NCBI RefSeq assembly: GCF_002904335.1
Contig: NZ_PPHF01000136.1
Span: forward strand, 1-64,000
Source of the DNA: Amycolatopsis sp. CA-126428
Lineage (GTDB): Bacteria; Actinomycetota; Actinomycetes; Mycobacteriales; Pseudonocardiaceae
DNA length: 64,000 bases
Direction: 5' to 3'
A program made the position numbers and the translations under genes. Position 1 is the stretch's first letter. Each line of letters starts with the position of its first letter. Below, one piece after another: positions 42,367 through 50,078 of the stretch. The notes beneath the pieces were generated by a model. That model did no database searches. It had not been told where the DNA came from and worked only from the letters and a program-made list of their open reading frames with translations.

Positions 42367-42993
42367 TTACTTCTCGCGCCGCGCGATCCAGGCCGCAGCC
42401 TGCGTCCGGCGCTGCATGCCGAGCTTCGCCAGCACCGACGTGACGTAGTTCTTGACCGTCTTCTCCGCGAGGAACAACCGTTCGGCGATCTCGCGGTTCG
42501 ACAGGCCCTGGCCGATCAGCTCGAGCACGTCGCGTTCGCGCTCGGTGAGCGCCGCCAGCTCGTCCGTCGGCGGGTGCCGCATCTTGTCCAGCACGCGCGC
42601 GGTGCTCACCGGGTCCAGCAGCGACCGGCCGGCCGCCACCTCGCGGACCGCGTTCACCACGTCCTGCCCCCGCACCTGCTTCAGCAGGTAGCCCGCGGCG
42701 CCGGCCATGATCGCGCCGACCATCGCCTCTTCGTCGTCGAACGCGGTGAGCATCAGGCAGGCCGGCGGGTTCGGCTTCGACCGCAGCTCGCGGCAGAGCG
42801 TGATGCCGTCGCCGTCGCCGAGGCGGACGTCGACCACCGCGACCTCCGGCTCGACGTGCATCGCCACCGCCAGGGCCTCTTCGACGCTGCTCGCCTCGGC
42901 GACGACCTCGATGTCGGGCTCGTCGCCGAGGAGGTCGCGGAGCCCGCGGCGGACCAGTTCGTGGTCGTCGACGAGCAGTACCTGGATCGGCAT
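42367..42993 (-). CDS. NarL/DosR-like response regulator
   Basis: The receiver (about residues 1-120) has LLVDDHELVRRG, phospho-accepting Asp in VAVVDVRLGDG, LTAFDDEE and the Lys of YLLKQV. The LuxR-type helix-turn-helix (about 145-200; LTERERDVLELIGQGLSNREIAERLFLAEKTVKNYV) binds DNA. It is similar to DosR/DevR, the hypoxia regulator of mycobacteria. Its neighbour across a convergent gap is a GAF kinase of the matching type. ATG 42993 has TAACCT 6 nt upstream (leaderless). Confidence 0.9.
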   Translation of the reverse strand: MPIQVLLVDDHELVRRGLRDLLGDEPDIEVVAEASSVEEALAVAMHVEPEVAVVDVRLGDGDGITLCRELRSKPNPPACLMLTAFDDEEAMVGAIMAGAAGYLLKQVRGQDVVNAVREVAAGRSLLDPVSTARVLDKMRHPPTDELAALTERERDVLELIGQGLSNREIAERLFLAEKTVKNYVTSVLAKLGMQRRTQAAAWIARREK

Positions 42994-42999
42994 ACCCCG

Positions 43000-43005
43000 A
43001 GGTTA
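43000..43005 (-). promoter_or_regulatory. -10 hexamer of the response regulator gene (leaderless)
   Basis: On the minus strand TAACCT ends 6 nt before ATG 42993. Inverted repeat GTCACAC (43045-43051) / GTGTGAC (43068-43074) lies upstream and may be an operator. Confidence 0.5.
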
Positions 43006-43186
43006 CGGGGTGCGCGGAGCCCGCGGTGGCGGCCGGTCGGCACCGTCACACGTGAATTACCTCAAAGGTGTGACCGCGTACCCGTAACATTCCCGCCGGT
43101 ATGCATTCCTGGGGCACAGATCCGCAGGTCGAAGCAGAACCGGGGAAGAATCACCAGTCGCGTCGTTCTTCGTGGGACGCTGGCAT

Positions 43187-43202
43187 TTCCGGAATTCCGG
43201 AA
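43187..43202. repeat. 16-bp perfect palindrome in the regulator/Excalibur gap
   Basis: TTCCGGAATTCCGGAA lies in the 284-bp gap 42994-43277, 76 bp before the Excalibur gene. It may be an operator; no known motif fits. Apart from the response regulator promoter and this palindrome I see nothing in the gap. Confidence 0.45.
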
Positions 43203-43277
43203 CAGTCCGTAACGGCACCGCCGAGGCGGCGATAGTAACCACGCAATCGCCCCAGATTCCGCTCGGAAGGAATTCCG

Positions 43278-43766
43278 TTGTCCCTGTTTCGCCGCGCCTT
43301 GACGACGGCCGCCGCCGTCGCCGGGTTCGCTCTTCTCGGCCCCGTCCCCTTCGCTTCCGCGCAGCTCGCGACGCCGCTCGTCGGCGACAAGAACTGCCCG
43401 GACTTCCAGTACCAGGAAGAAGCCCAGGCGGTTTTCGACGCCACGCCGGGCGACCCGAACCACCTGGACCGCGACAAGGACGGCATCGCCTGCAACGATC
43501 TGCCGCACCGGATGCAGCGGAGCACGACCACGGCGGAAAAGCCGGTCACCACACCGCATTCCGCGCCGAAGACCGCCCCGAAGACGACCACCAAGAAGCC
43601 CGCCACCACCGGCGGCCAGGTGAAGGTCAAGCCGGTCGGCGGCGTCGCCACCGGCGGCGGTGAGCCGGACGCCGAGGTCCCCGGCTTGCTCGTGCTCGGC
43701 GGCACGCTGCTCGCCGCGACGGTGTCCGGCGGCATGGTGCTCTACCTGCGCCGGCGCCCGAGTTGA
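43278..43766 (+). CDS. Secreted Excalibur calcium-binding protein with C-terminal anchor
   Basis: A signal peptide (about residues 1-28, ending ASA) precedes an Excalibur domain (about 36-80; the calcium loop DRDKDGIACND with a second Cys in NCPDFQY). A Thr/Lys/Pro-rich stalk follows (about 85-120), then GGVATGGG and a hydrophobic helix (about 137-157) with the tail RRRPS. TTG 43278 follows GGAAGGA. The stop overlaps the start of a class F sortase, the probable enzyme that attaches it to the wall. Confidence 0.85.
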   Translation: MSLFRRALTTAAAVAGFALLGPVPFASAQLATPLVGDKNCPDFQYQEEAQAVFDATPGDPNHLDRDKDGIACNDLPHRMQRSTTTAEKPVTTPHSAPKTAPKTTTKKPATTGGQVKVKPVGGVATGGGEPDAEVPGLLVLGGTLLAATVSGGMVLYLRRRPS

Positions 43767-44413
43767 GGCACCCGCGCCTGTGGCCCGCGGTCGCGGCGGT
43801 CGCCGCCGCGCTCGGCGTGGTCCTGGCCGTGGCCCTCGTCCTCGTCCTGTCGCCGAAAGCGCCGCAGGAGATCGCCCCGCCGAGCCCGGCCGCCACGAAC
43901 CCGGCGGGCACCGCGAGCATCGCGCACACCTCGGCAACGGCCGCCGACGGCCTTTCCGCGGCGAAACCGGCGTCCCTGACCATTCCGGCGATCGGCGTGC
44001 GGGCCGAGGCGATCAAGGACCTCGGCCTCACGCCGGACGGCGCGCTGGAAGTCCCGGGCGACGCGACGACGGTGGGCTGGTTCACCGGCGCGCCGTCGCC
44101 CGGGGAGACCGGCCCGGCCGTGCTGGCCGCGCACGTCGACTACAAGCACGTGCCCGGCGCGTTCTCCCGCCTGAAGGAGCTGCGCCCCGGCGAGCAGGCC
44201 AAGGTCGGCCGCGTGGACGGCCGGGTCGCGGTCTTCACCGTCTACCGCGTCGACCACTACCCGAAGGCGACGTTCCCGACCGACCAGGTCTACGGCGACA
44301 CCCCGGACCCCGAACTGCGGCTCATCACCTGCGGCGGGGCCTTCGACCGGGCGAGCGGCAACTACCTGGACAACGTCGTGGCCTACGCGAGGCTCACCGC
44401 CGTCGAGGCCTGA
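43763..44413 (+). CDS. Class F sortase
   Basis: The 216-residue protein has an N-terminal anchor helix (about 10-30), a Pro/Thr-rich stalk and a sortase beta-barrel (about 70-213). The catalytic His is in AAHVDYK, the Cys in LITCGGAFD, and the Arg near the C-terminal VAYAR. Class F sortases of actinomycetes join proteins to the cell wall. TTG 43763 overlaps the stop of the Excalibur gene (TTGA), marking a dedicated enzyme-substrate pair. Its 3' end runs 31 bases into the convergent helicase-like gene. Confidence 0.87.
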   Translation: MRHPRLWPAVAAVAAALGVVLAVALVLVLSPKAPQEIAPPSPAATNPAGTASIAHTSATAADGLSAAKPASLTIPAIGVRAEAIKDLGLTPDGALEVPGDATTVGWFTGAPSPGETGPAVLAAHVDYKHVPGAFSRLKELRPGEQAKVGRVDGRVAVFTVYRVDHYPKATFPTDQVYGDTPDPELRLITCGGAFDRASGNYLDNVVAYARLTAVEA

Positions 44414-46659
44414 GCCAGCTCGATCCGGGTCAGCTCGAGCCGCCGGTAGGTGCGCTCCCGGAGGGACCACACGTCCAGGACGTCACCGTCTAGCTCGGGA
44501 TAGGCGATGACCAGGTGCTCGCCGCCGTAGGCGATGTCGACCGGCAGCCCGGCTTCGAGCTGCCAGCAGAGTTGCTGCTGCTTCGGCGTGAGCCGGCCCG
44601 CGTAGCGGTCGCTCATCGCCCGGGCTAGCTGCCCGCGCAGCAGGGCCGGGCCGCGCGCCGGGGTGGCCAGCAGCCGTTCGGCGTGTTCGGTGGGATCGGC
44701 GGGCCGCTCGCCGGGGCCGGGGTCTCGGACGGCTACCGTCGGCTCGGGCTGGTCACGGGCGGGCAGCACGATGCTGCCGTCCGCGGCGTGGTGGGTCGGC
44801 GCGTAACCCGCTTGGCGCAACGCCTCCAGCGTGCCCGCGGCGTCCACAGTGGACGTCAACACGGTCGGTGCCACCGGGCGCAGGCCGAGTTTGGCGAGCT
44901 TCCGGTGCGCGGCGAGCTCGGCCAGCACGGCGGGCTCGCCGACGACGACGCTCGCGACGTCGTACACCTGCGCCTCGCCGTGCCGCCGCGCGACGTCGTT
45001 GACCAGGTACACCAGCGGCTGCGGCAGGTCGCCCGCGGCGATGGCCCGCAGGTCGTCGAGCAGTCCGGCCGTCGTCGCGCCCTGGTCGAACGCCCGCCGG
45101 ACGGACGCGGGGGAGAACCGCCAGCTGGTCGCGGTGCCCTGCGCTTCACGGTCGGCGACGCGGTCGAGCAGCGCGGCGAGCCGGGCGTCGGGCGAGCCGG
45201 GCACGATCGCGGTCAGGTCGGTGCCGAACAACGCCGTCGTGCGCGCCCGGGAGACCAGTTCGCCGGTGACTTCGACGAGCTTTTCCTGGGCGAGCAGGGC
45301 GCGTCCGGCCGCGGTCACGGCGCCGTGCGCGACGACGCCGAGCAGTTCGCCGTCGCCGAGCGCGGCCCGGACGTGCCCGGCGAAGTCGTCGGTCGGCAGC
45401 AGCGGCGCGTGCCATTCGGCGAGCAGGATCAGCGTGTCGACGTCGAGCGCGTCTCCGGGAGCCAGCCGCGCCAGCAGCCGAAGGACCAGCCGTCGCACCA
45501 GCGCGTCGACGTCGGTCTCGAACTGCGGCGGCGCCGGGTCCCACCAGGTCGTCAGCAGCAGGCGGTACAACAGCGCAGGCGCGGGCCGCGCGAGGTCCGG
45601 ATCCGGCGCGAGCGTGGGCGCGGGTGCCTTCTGGCCGCGACGCGGCGGCGGTGGCTCGTCGGCCACCAGCAGCCCGGCCTGCGCGGCGAGGTCGATGGCC
45701 AGTTCGATCTCCGCCGGGGTGGCCCCGGTGTCCTTGGCGAGCTTCTTGACCAGCCGGGTCCCGATCGAGCCGTCCTTGAGCAGCGGCAACGGTTCCGCGG
45801 TGGCCAGGTCGAGGACCGCCGACACGCGGTCGAGCAACCGCAGCGCGGCCGCCGACGACGCCGCTTCGGCCGCCTCGGCACCGGTGTGGGTGACGGCGTA
45901 CCCGGGTTCTTCGGGCGTGAACGGCAGCTGGTGGCCCGGGCCGCGCAGCGCGAGCGACACTTCGATCGGCATGGCCACCGTGCCGTGGTAGGTCCCGAAC
46001 AGGAACCCGTGGTCGAACGCCCAGCCCGCCGGGACCAGGCCTTCGACCTCGGGAACGCCGCCGGCCATGTCCAGCAACAGGTTCCGGGTCTCCGCGGGCG
46101 CGGTGGCGAAGAGTTCGCGGACGCTTTCGCCGTCCCGGAAGAAGCGGACGAGGGCGAGCAGGAGCTCGGATTTGCGGTCGGCGCCGGGCAGGCCGAGGGC
46201 CCGCGACAGCGTGGCCAGCCGGCGCGTGCCGAGCTCCCCGAGCAGGTTCTCGACGGGCCGCCCGAGCCCCTCGGCGCCGAAACTGGTGCGGTGCAGCAGT
46301 TCCGGCAGCTTGACGCCGTCCTCGTCGCCCCACAGCAGCGCTCGCTCGGCCAGTTCGTCCACCGAGGACTCGACGGTGGCGGCGTCCGTGCCGAGCAGCC
46401 GGGCGACTTCCGCGACGGGCGCCGGCCGCCACCCGAGCGCGTAACCCAGCTGGACGGCTCGCAGGACCTGCACCAGCGGCAGCGGCAACCCGAGCAGCGC
46501 GGCATCGACGGACCCACCCGACGCGAGCCGCGCGGCGACGACGTCCAGCCGCCGCGGCCACGGTTCCTGCAGCACGTCCGGCCGGTGGGCCAGCACCTTC
46601 GCCAGTGCGGCCTCGTCCAGGCCCGCCAGCCTGCCGAGCAGCTCGTCGGCGGTCGTCAT
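44383..46659 (-). CDS. XPB/Ssl2-like helicase-associated domain protein
   Basis: This 758-residue protein matches the large actinobacterial helicase-C-associated family (resembling M. tuberculosis Rv0862c, from memory). A leucine-rich helical N-terminus and winged-helix-like segments come first. The conserved C-terminal region (about 560-750) has AQVYDVASVVVGEPAVLAELAAHRKLAKLGLRP, the XPB-associated domain, and a WYL-like end (IAYGGEHLVIAYPEL). There are no Walker motifs, so it is not itself a helicase; a DNA-repair accessory role is proposed for relatives. ATG 46659 has TAGCCT 6 nt upstream (46666-46671, minus strand) and looks leaderless. Confidence 0.78.
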   Translation of the reverse strand: MTTADELLGRLAGLDEAALAKVLAHRPDVLQEPWPRRLDVVAARLASGGSVDAALLGLPLPLVQVLRAVQLGYALGWRPAPVAEVARLLGTDAATVESSVDELAERALLWGDEDGVKLPELLHRTSFGAEGLGRPVENLLGELGTRRLATLSRALGLPGADRKSELLLALVRFFRDGESVRELFATAPAETRNLLLDMAGGVPEVEGLVPAGWAFDHGFLFGTYHGTVAMPIEVSLALRGPGHQLPFTPEEPGYAVTHTGAEAAEAASSAAALRLLDRVSAVLDLATAEPLPLLKDGSIGTRLVKKLAKDTGATPAEIELAIDLAAQAGLLVADEPPPPRRGQKAPAPTLAPDPDLARPAPALLYRLLLTTWWDPAPPQFETDVDALVRRLVLRLLARLAPGDALDVDTLILLAEWHAPLLPTDDFAGHVRAALGDGELLGVVAHGAVTAAGRALLAQEKLVEVTGELVSRARTTALFGTDLTAIVPGSPDARLAALLDRVADREAQGTATSWRFSPASVRRAFDQGATTAGLLDDLRAIAAGDLPQPLVYLVNDVARRHGEAQVYDVASVVVGEPAVLAELAAHRKLAKLGLRPVAPTVLTSTVDAAGTLEALRQAGYAPTHHAADGSIVLPARDQPEPTVAVRDPGPGERPADPTEHAERLLATPARGPALLRGQLARAMSDRYAGRLTPKQQQLCWQLEAGLPVDIAYGGEHLVIAYPELDGDVLDVWSLRERTYRRLELTRIELAQASTAVSLA

Positions 46660-46665
46660 CGGCCC

Positions 46666-46671
46666 AGGCTA
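46666..46671 (-). promoter_or_regulatory. -10 hexamer of the helicase-associated gene (leaderless)
   Basis: On the minus strand TAGCCT ends 6 nt before ATG 46659. Confidence 0.5.
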
Positions 46672-46787
46672 GAGCACCGTTCGCCGGCCACGCCGTCGCC
46701 GGGTCGGCGCCCCGCCGCGGCGGGGCTCGCCGCACTCGGTGGTGCCCCCGTGCGGCCTGGCCGGGCGGGACCCGGTTCACTGGCACC

Positions 46788-47126
46788 ATGGCGGCAATTC
46801 CGGAGCTCGCGCTGCGGCAGATCGAGCGGTGGTGCGCGCAGCGCGTCCCCGAGCACCTCCAGGACCGGATCCGGGTCGAGTGCCGGACGCGGGGCCGCAC
46901 GGTGACCATCGTCGAACGCCGCGCGCCGTGGTCGCCGCAGGCCGGGACCGAGTGGAGCGAGCAGAAGATCGCGCAGCTGCGGTTCGACGAGTTCGGCATC
47001 TGGTCGGTGTGGTGGGCCGACCGGAACGGGAAGTGGCTGAGCTACCCGGACGCGCCGGTCGCCAGCACGCCGCCCGCGCTGCTCGCCGAAATCGACCGCA
47101 ATCCCGGCGGGGTGTTCTGGGGCTAG
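46788..47126 (+). CDS. DUF3024 protein
   Basis: The 112-residue protein has RIRVECRTRGRTVTIVERRAPW and LRFDEFGIWSVWWADRNGKW, the core of DUF3024. The function is unknown. ATG 46788 begins the conserved region; no clear Shine-Dalgarno is seen. The stop overlaps the convergent MazG-like gene by 4 bases. Confidence 0.8.
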   Translation: MAAIPELALRQIERWCAQRVPEHLQDRIRVECRTRGRTVTIVERRAPWSPQAGTEWSEQKIAQLRFDEFGIWSVWWADRNGKWLSYPDAPVASTPPALLAEIDRNPGGVFWG

Positions 47127-47440
47127 GCCGGCGGCGGGAAGCGGAGCTCGTTGCGGTCGATCTTCGCGTGGGCCGCGGCGGCCAGGTCGACGCCGAGCCG
47201 GTCGGCCAGCTGCAGCAGGTACAGCGTGACGTCCGCGATCTCGTCCAGCACCTTCCCCTCCAGCGCCGGATCTTCGCGCCACGCGTCGGATTCCTCGGGG
47301 GTCAGCCACTGGAACAGCGAGGTCAGCTCGCCGACCTCGCCGGAAAGCGCCATCACGAGGTTCTTCGGGGTGTGGTACGGCTCCCACGCGCGGGCCGCGG
47401 CGAAACCGCGCAGCCGCTGGGTTACCTCGTCGAAAGTCAC
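47123..47440 (-). CDS. MazG-like nucleotide pyrophosphohydrolase (dCTPase/RS21-C6 type)
   Basis: The 105-residue all-alpha protein has the EExxE-type metal motif in SGEVGELTSLFQW and the distal DEIADVTLYLLQLADRLGVDL, marking the MazG-like group that hydrolyses non-canonical or excess nucleoside triphosphates to monophosphates. It is a single domain, so a dimer or tetramer is expected. GTG 47440 has CACAAT 7 nt upstream and no Shine-Dalgarno. Confidence 0.87.
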   Translation of the reverse strand: MTFDEVTQRLRGFAAARAWEPYHTPKNLVMALSGEVGELTSLFQWLTPEESDAWREDPALEGKVLDEIADVTLYLLQLADRLGVDLAAAAHAKIDRNELRFPPPA

Positions 47441-47496
47441 GACTGCGATTGTGCCCGGCCGTCACCGTGCGCTAACAGCCGTATGGCGGATTGGCG

Positions 47497-47526
47497 TTGA
47501 CCGGTGAATCTCTCACTCAATAGGTT
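47497..47526 (+). promoter_or_regulatory. Promoter of the NIT-domain gene
   Basis: TTGACC (47497-47502) and TAGGTT (47521-47526) with an 18-bp spacer lie 48 bp before the start at 47575. Confidence 0.5.
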
Positions 47527-47574
47527 GAACTTCGTCGGGATGCTTGCGGGGACCAAGGCTGGGAAGGGAACGTC

Positions 47575-48495
47575 TTGAAGTACCTGCGATCCGTCCGCGG
47601 CCGCATGCTGGGCATCGCGTTCATCCCCGGTGGCGCGCTCGTCGCCGTGGCCGTCGTGATTGCGATTCTCCTGATCCACCAAGCGGTTCGGACGCGGGAC
47701 GCGGCCGTGCAGACGGCGGCGGCCGCGGACCGCACGGCCCGCGCGGTGGTCGCGCTGCAGGCCGAGCGCAGCGCGGCGATGGCCGCGCCCGAACAGCGGA
47801 GTGCCGCGTATGCGACTTACACACAGCGGATCGAGTCCGCCATCGCCGGCCTGCGCGAGTACGCGCGCCACGCCCCGGACGCCGAATCCGCCTGCCAGCA
47901 GACGACCGCCGTCGAGCTGCTTTCCGTCGCCGAAGGCATGGATCGCTCCGATTCCCTCGCTCTGGCCGGGCTGGACAACGTGACGCGGGGATCGTTCACC
48001 TCCGCCGTCGCCTCCTACCGGGCCGAGCTGGCGCGGGTCGTCCCGCAGCTCACCGAGAGTGGCCGGACGGCGTACGAATCGCTCACCCGTAGCGCCGAAT
48101 GGAGCAGGCTGGCCGCCGCCGAGAACGCGTTCACCGCCGCCGAACCGCTTCCAGTGCCCGAACCCACGTGGCGAAGCGCCTCCTACGCCGTGGCCGCTCA
48201 GCTCGGCCTGCTGTACACGCAGCAGAGCCAGTACGCCGTGCAGCTGACGCTCGACGACGGCCGCCGCACCCTCGCCGGGGCGCTGGCGGCGGGAACGGCG
48301 CTCCTGCTGTTCGCCGGGCTGCTGATGGTGGTGGTCCGGCGGCTGGTGGCGCGGGTTCCGGTGCCGGTCGTCCCGATCATGGTGCCGACCGTGCACGCGG
48401 CCATCCCGCGACCCCGCCACGCACGGTCACGACGGCCGGGGCTGCCGGATCCCTGGCCGCTGAAAGCCGTGTTCGACGACCTGCGCCGCCGCTGA
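47575..48495 (+). CDS. Kinase-less nitrate/nitrite-sensor (NIT-like) membrane protein
   Basis: This 306-residue protein has the front half of an actinobacterial NIT-type sensor kinase: a basic start (KYLRSVRGRMLGIAFIPGG), a first helix (about 15-37), an all-helical extracellular domain (about 40-225) with VALQAERSAAM, a second helix (about 240-262), and only about 45 basic cytosolic residues. The HAMP and kinase parts that normally follow are absent and no downstream remnant is visible. TTG 47575 follows GGGAAGGGAA. Confidence 0.75.
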   Translation: MKYLRSVRGRMLGIAFIPGGALVAVAVVIAILLIHQAVRTRDAAVQTAAAADRTARAVVALQAERSAAMAAPEQRSAAYATYTQRIESAIAGLREYARHAPDAESACQQTTAVELLSVAEGMDRSDSLALAGLDNVTRGSFTSAVASYRAELARVVPQLTESGRTAYESLTRSAEWSRLAAAENAFTAAEPLPVPEPTWRSASYAVAAQLGLLYTQQSQYAVQLTLDDGRRTLAGALAAGTALLLFAGLLMVVVRRLVARVPVPVVPIMVPTVHAAIPRPRHARSRRPGLPDPWPLKAVFDDLRRR

Positions 48496-48583
48496 GCCGC
48501 TCACGCAACGTCATGGATTACTCCGAAAAGAGCACGCGGTTGGCCCACACGCGTGGCGAGGGCCGTCAGGCAGACTGGTGCGC

Positions 48584-49909
48584 GTGAGTCCCCCCTCGGA
48601 TCTTCGCCCCTACCTGCGCACTTTGGACGCGGAGACGCTGGCGGACCTGCTGCACGCCCAAGCCGAGCGCGATCCGGAGCTGCGGCATTCGCTCGAGCTG
48701 CGCGCCGCCACCCAATCCGGTGACGTCACCGAAGCCCACCGGCTGCTCGATACCGCGGTCACCGACGGGAACGTCGAGTACACCGCCAAGATCGGCGCGG
48801 TCCTCGACACGCTGCAGCGGATGCTCGACGCCGGCAGCCGCGCCGACCTCGCCCCGCTGGCCCGGCGCACGGTCGACGACATCAGCGAGGTGCTGGAGCA
48901 GTCCGGCGACCACGCCGGCGACCTGGCCGACCGGCTGGACCGGGCCGTCGAGCTGTACGCCCGCGCCTGCGCCGCGCGGCCGCCGGACCCGGAGAAGCTG
49001 GCCGACTGGATCCTCGAGGTCGAGTTCGACGGCCCCGGCCGCCCGGTGATCGACCTCGCCGAGTTCGCGACGGCGCTGGGCGAGCCCGGGCTCAAGCGGA
49101 TCAAGTCCACTGTGGACGAGGTACTCGCGGCCAACGGGCCGGGCCACCGCCGAGACGTGGCCGAACGGCTGCGCGAGCAGCTGGCCGAAGTGCTCGGCGA
49201 CGTCGACGAGCTGGTGGCGATCCTGTCGGCCAAGCCGCCGCGCGTGGACGTCAGCCTCAAGATCGTCCGGGTGCTGCGCGCCGCCGGACGCCACAGTGAG
49301 GCCATCGCGCACGCCGCCCGCGCGCTCACCCACGACAAGCAGCCGCCGGCACCGGAGCCGGAAAGCGAGACCTCCCGCCGTCGCAAGGAATTCGACGCCA
49401 AGCCGGATCGCGAGACGTTCACCGCGTTGCGCGAGGCCGCGACGGCCGACGGGAAGTGGACGGTCCAGCGCCGGGACGCGCTGGCGTGCCTGCGCGAACG
49501 TGCCGCCGGAGGGGTCGAGCAGGCGGACGAGCTGGTCCGGGTCCTGCTCGACGACGGCCGTCCCGACGAAGCCTGGCGGGCCTGCGTGCGGTTCGGCGCG
49601 TCCGCCGAGCTCAAGCTGGAACTGGCCGAACAGCGGGCCGCCGAGCACCCCGCCGAGACGATCCCGGTCTTCCGCGAGCACGTCGACGAACTCATCGAGC
49701 GCAAGGACCCGCAGGCCTACCAGGAAGCCGCGCGCCGGCTGAAGCTGTTGCGCAGCTTGCACAAGCGGGCCGGGGCACCGGACGAATTCACCGCTTACCT
49801 GGCCGCGCTGGTGGAAAACCACCGGCGGAAAACCCGGCTGATCACGGAAATCCGGGCCGCCCGGATCGCGCTGCCGAAACCCGTAACCTCCCCGCGCACC
49901 CCTCGTTGA
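48584..49909 (+). CDS. Large helical-repeat protein (DUF6880-like)
   Basis: I recognise this 441-residue protein only as similar to the C-terminal helical region of SWIM zinc-finger proteins and DUF6880 members. It begins LRPYLRTLDAETLADLLHAQAERDPELRHSLELRAA, and TPR-like helical pairs rich in Ala, Leu and Arg run on to about residue 410. No SWIM Cys/His motif is present, so it lacks the metal-binding half. GTG 48584 is chosen; GTG 48578 is in frame two codons earlier. The function is unknown. Confidence 0.6.
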   Translation: MSPPSDLRPYLRTLDAETLADLLHAQAERDPELRHSLELRAATQSGDVTEAHRLLDTAVTDGNVEYTAKIGAVLDTLQRMLDAGSRADLAPLARRTVDDISEVLEQSGDHAGDLADRLDRAVELYARACAARPPDPEKLADWILEVEFDGPGRPVIDLAEFATALGEPGLKRIKSTVDEVLAANGPGHRRDVAERLREQLAEVLGDVDELVAILSAKPPRVDVSLKIVRVLRAAGRHSEAIAHAARALTHDKQPPAPEPESETSRRRKEFDAKPDRETFTALREAATADGKWTVQRRDALACLRERAAGGVEQADELVRVLLDDGRPDEAWRACVRFGASAELKLELAEQRAAEHPAETIPVFREHVDELIERKDPQAYQEAARRLKLLRSLHKRAGAPDEFTAYLAALVENHRRKTRLITEIRAARIALPKPVTSPRTPR

Positions 49910-49961
49910 CCCAGGCGAACCGGTGTTACACGTGCACCGGGACATCGTGAGCGCGCCAGGC

Positions 49962-50044
49962 GTCGCGGTGGCCCGGTTCCGTCGTCCCCGCTCGGCGCCT
50001 CCCCGCCGAGCAGGCGGCGGGACCCGCGCCAGGGCCACCGCGAC
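49962..50044. repeat. Nested inverted repeats in the leader of the gene at 50075
   Basis: GTCGCGGTGGCCC (49962-49974) is the exact reverse complement of 50032-50044. Inside it CTCGGCG (49991-49997) pairs with CGCCGAG (50004-50010). The RNA would fold into a multi-stem structure just ahead of a ribosome site at 50056. Confidence 0.6.
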
Positions 50045-50066
50045 CCACTCGCGGTGAGGTGAAAGC

Positions 50067-50078
50067 ATGACGTTATGA
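50067..50078 (+). CDS. Candidate 3-codon upstream ORF
   Basis: ATG-ACG-TTA-TGA lies 4 nt after GAGGTGA (50056-50062), a better distance than for the main ATG at 50075. Its stop overlaps that ATG (ATGA), so reinitiation is possible. It may also be coincidence. Confidence 0.3.
   Translation: MTL

Noticed and set aside
42307..43212. 301-residue plus-strand ORF opposite the response regulator
   Set aside because: Its composition is that of an antisense shadow. The regulator motifs are on the minus strand.
44383..44413. Frame conflict at the sortase and helicase-like 3' ends
   Set aside because: Both genes have strong domain support; a 31-base convergent overlap is acceptable.
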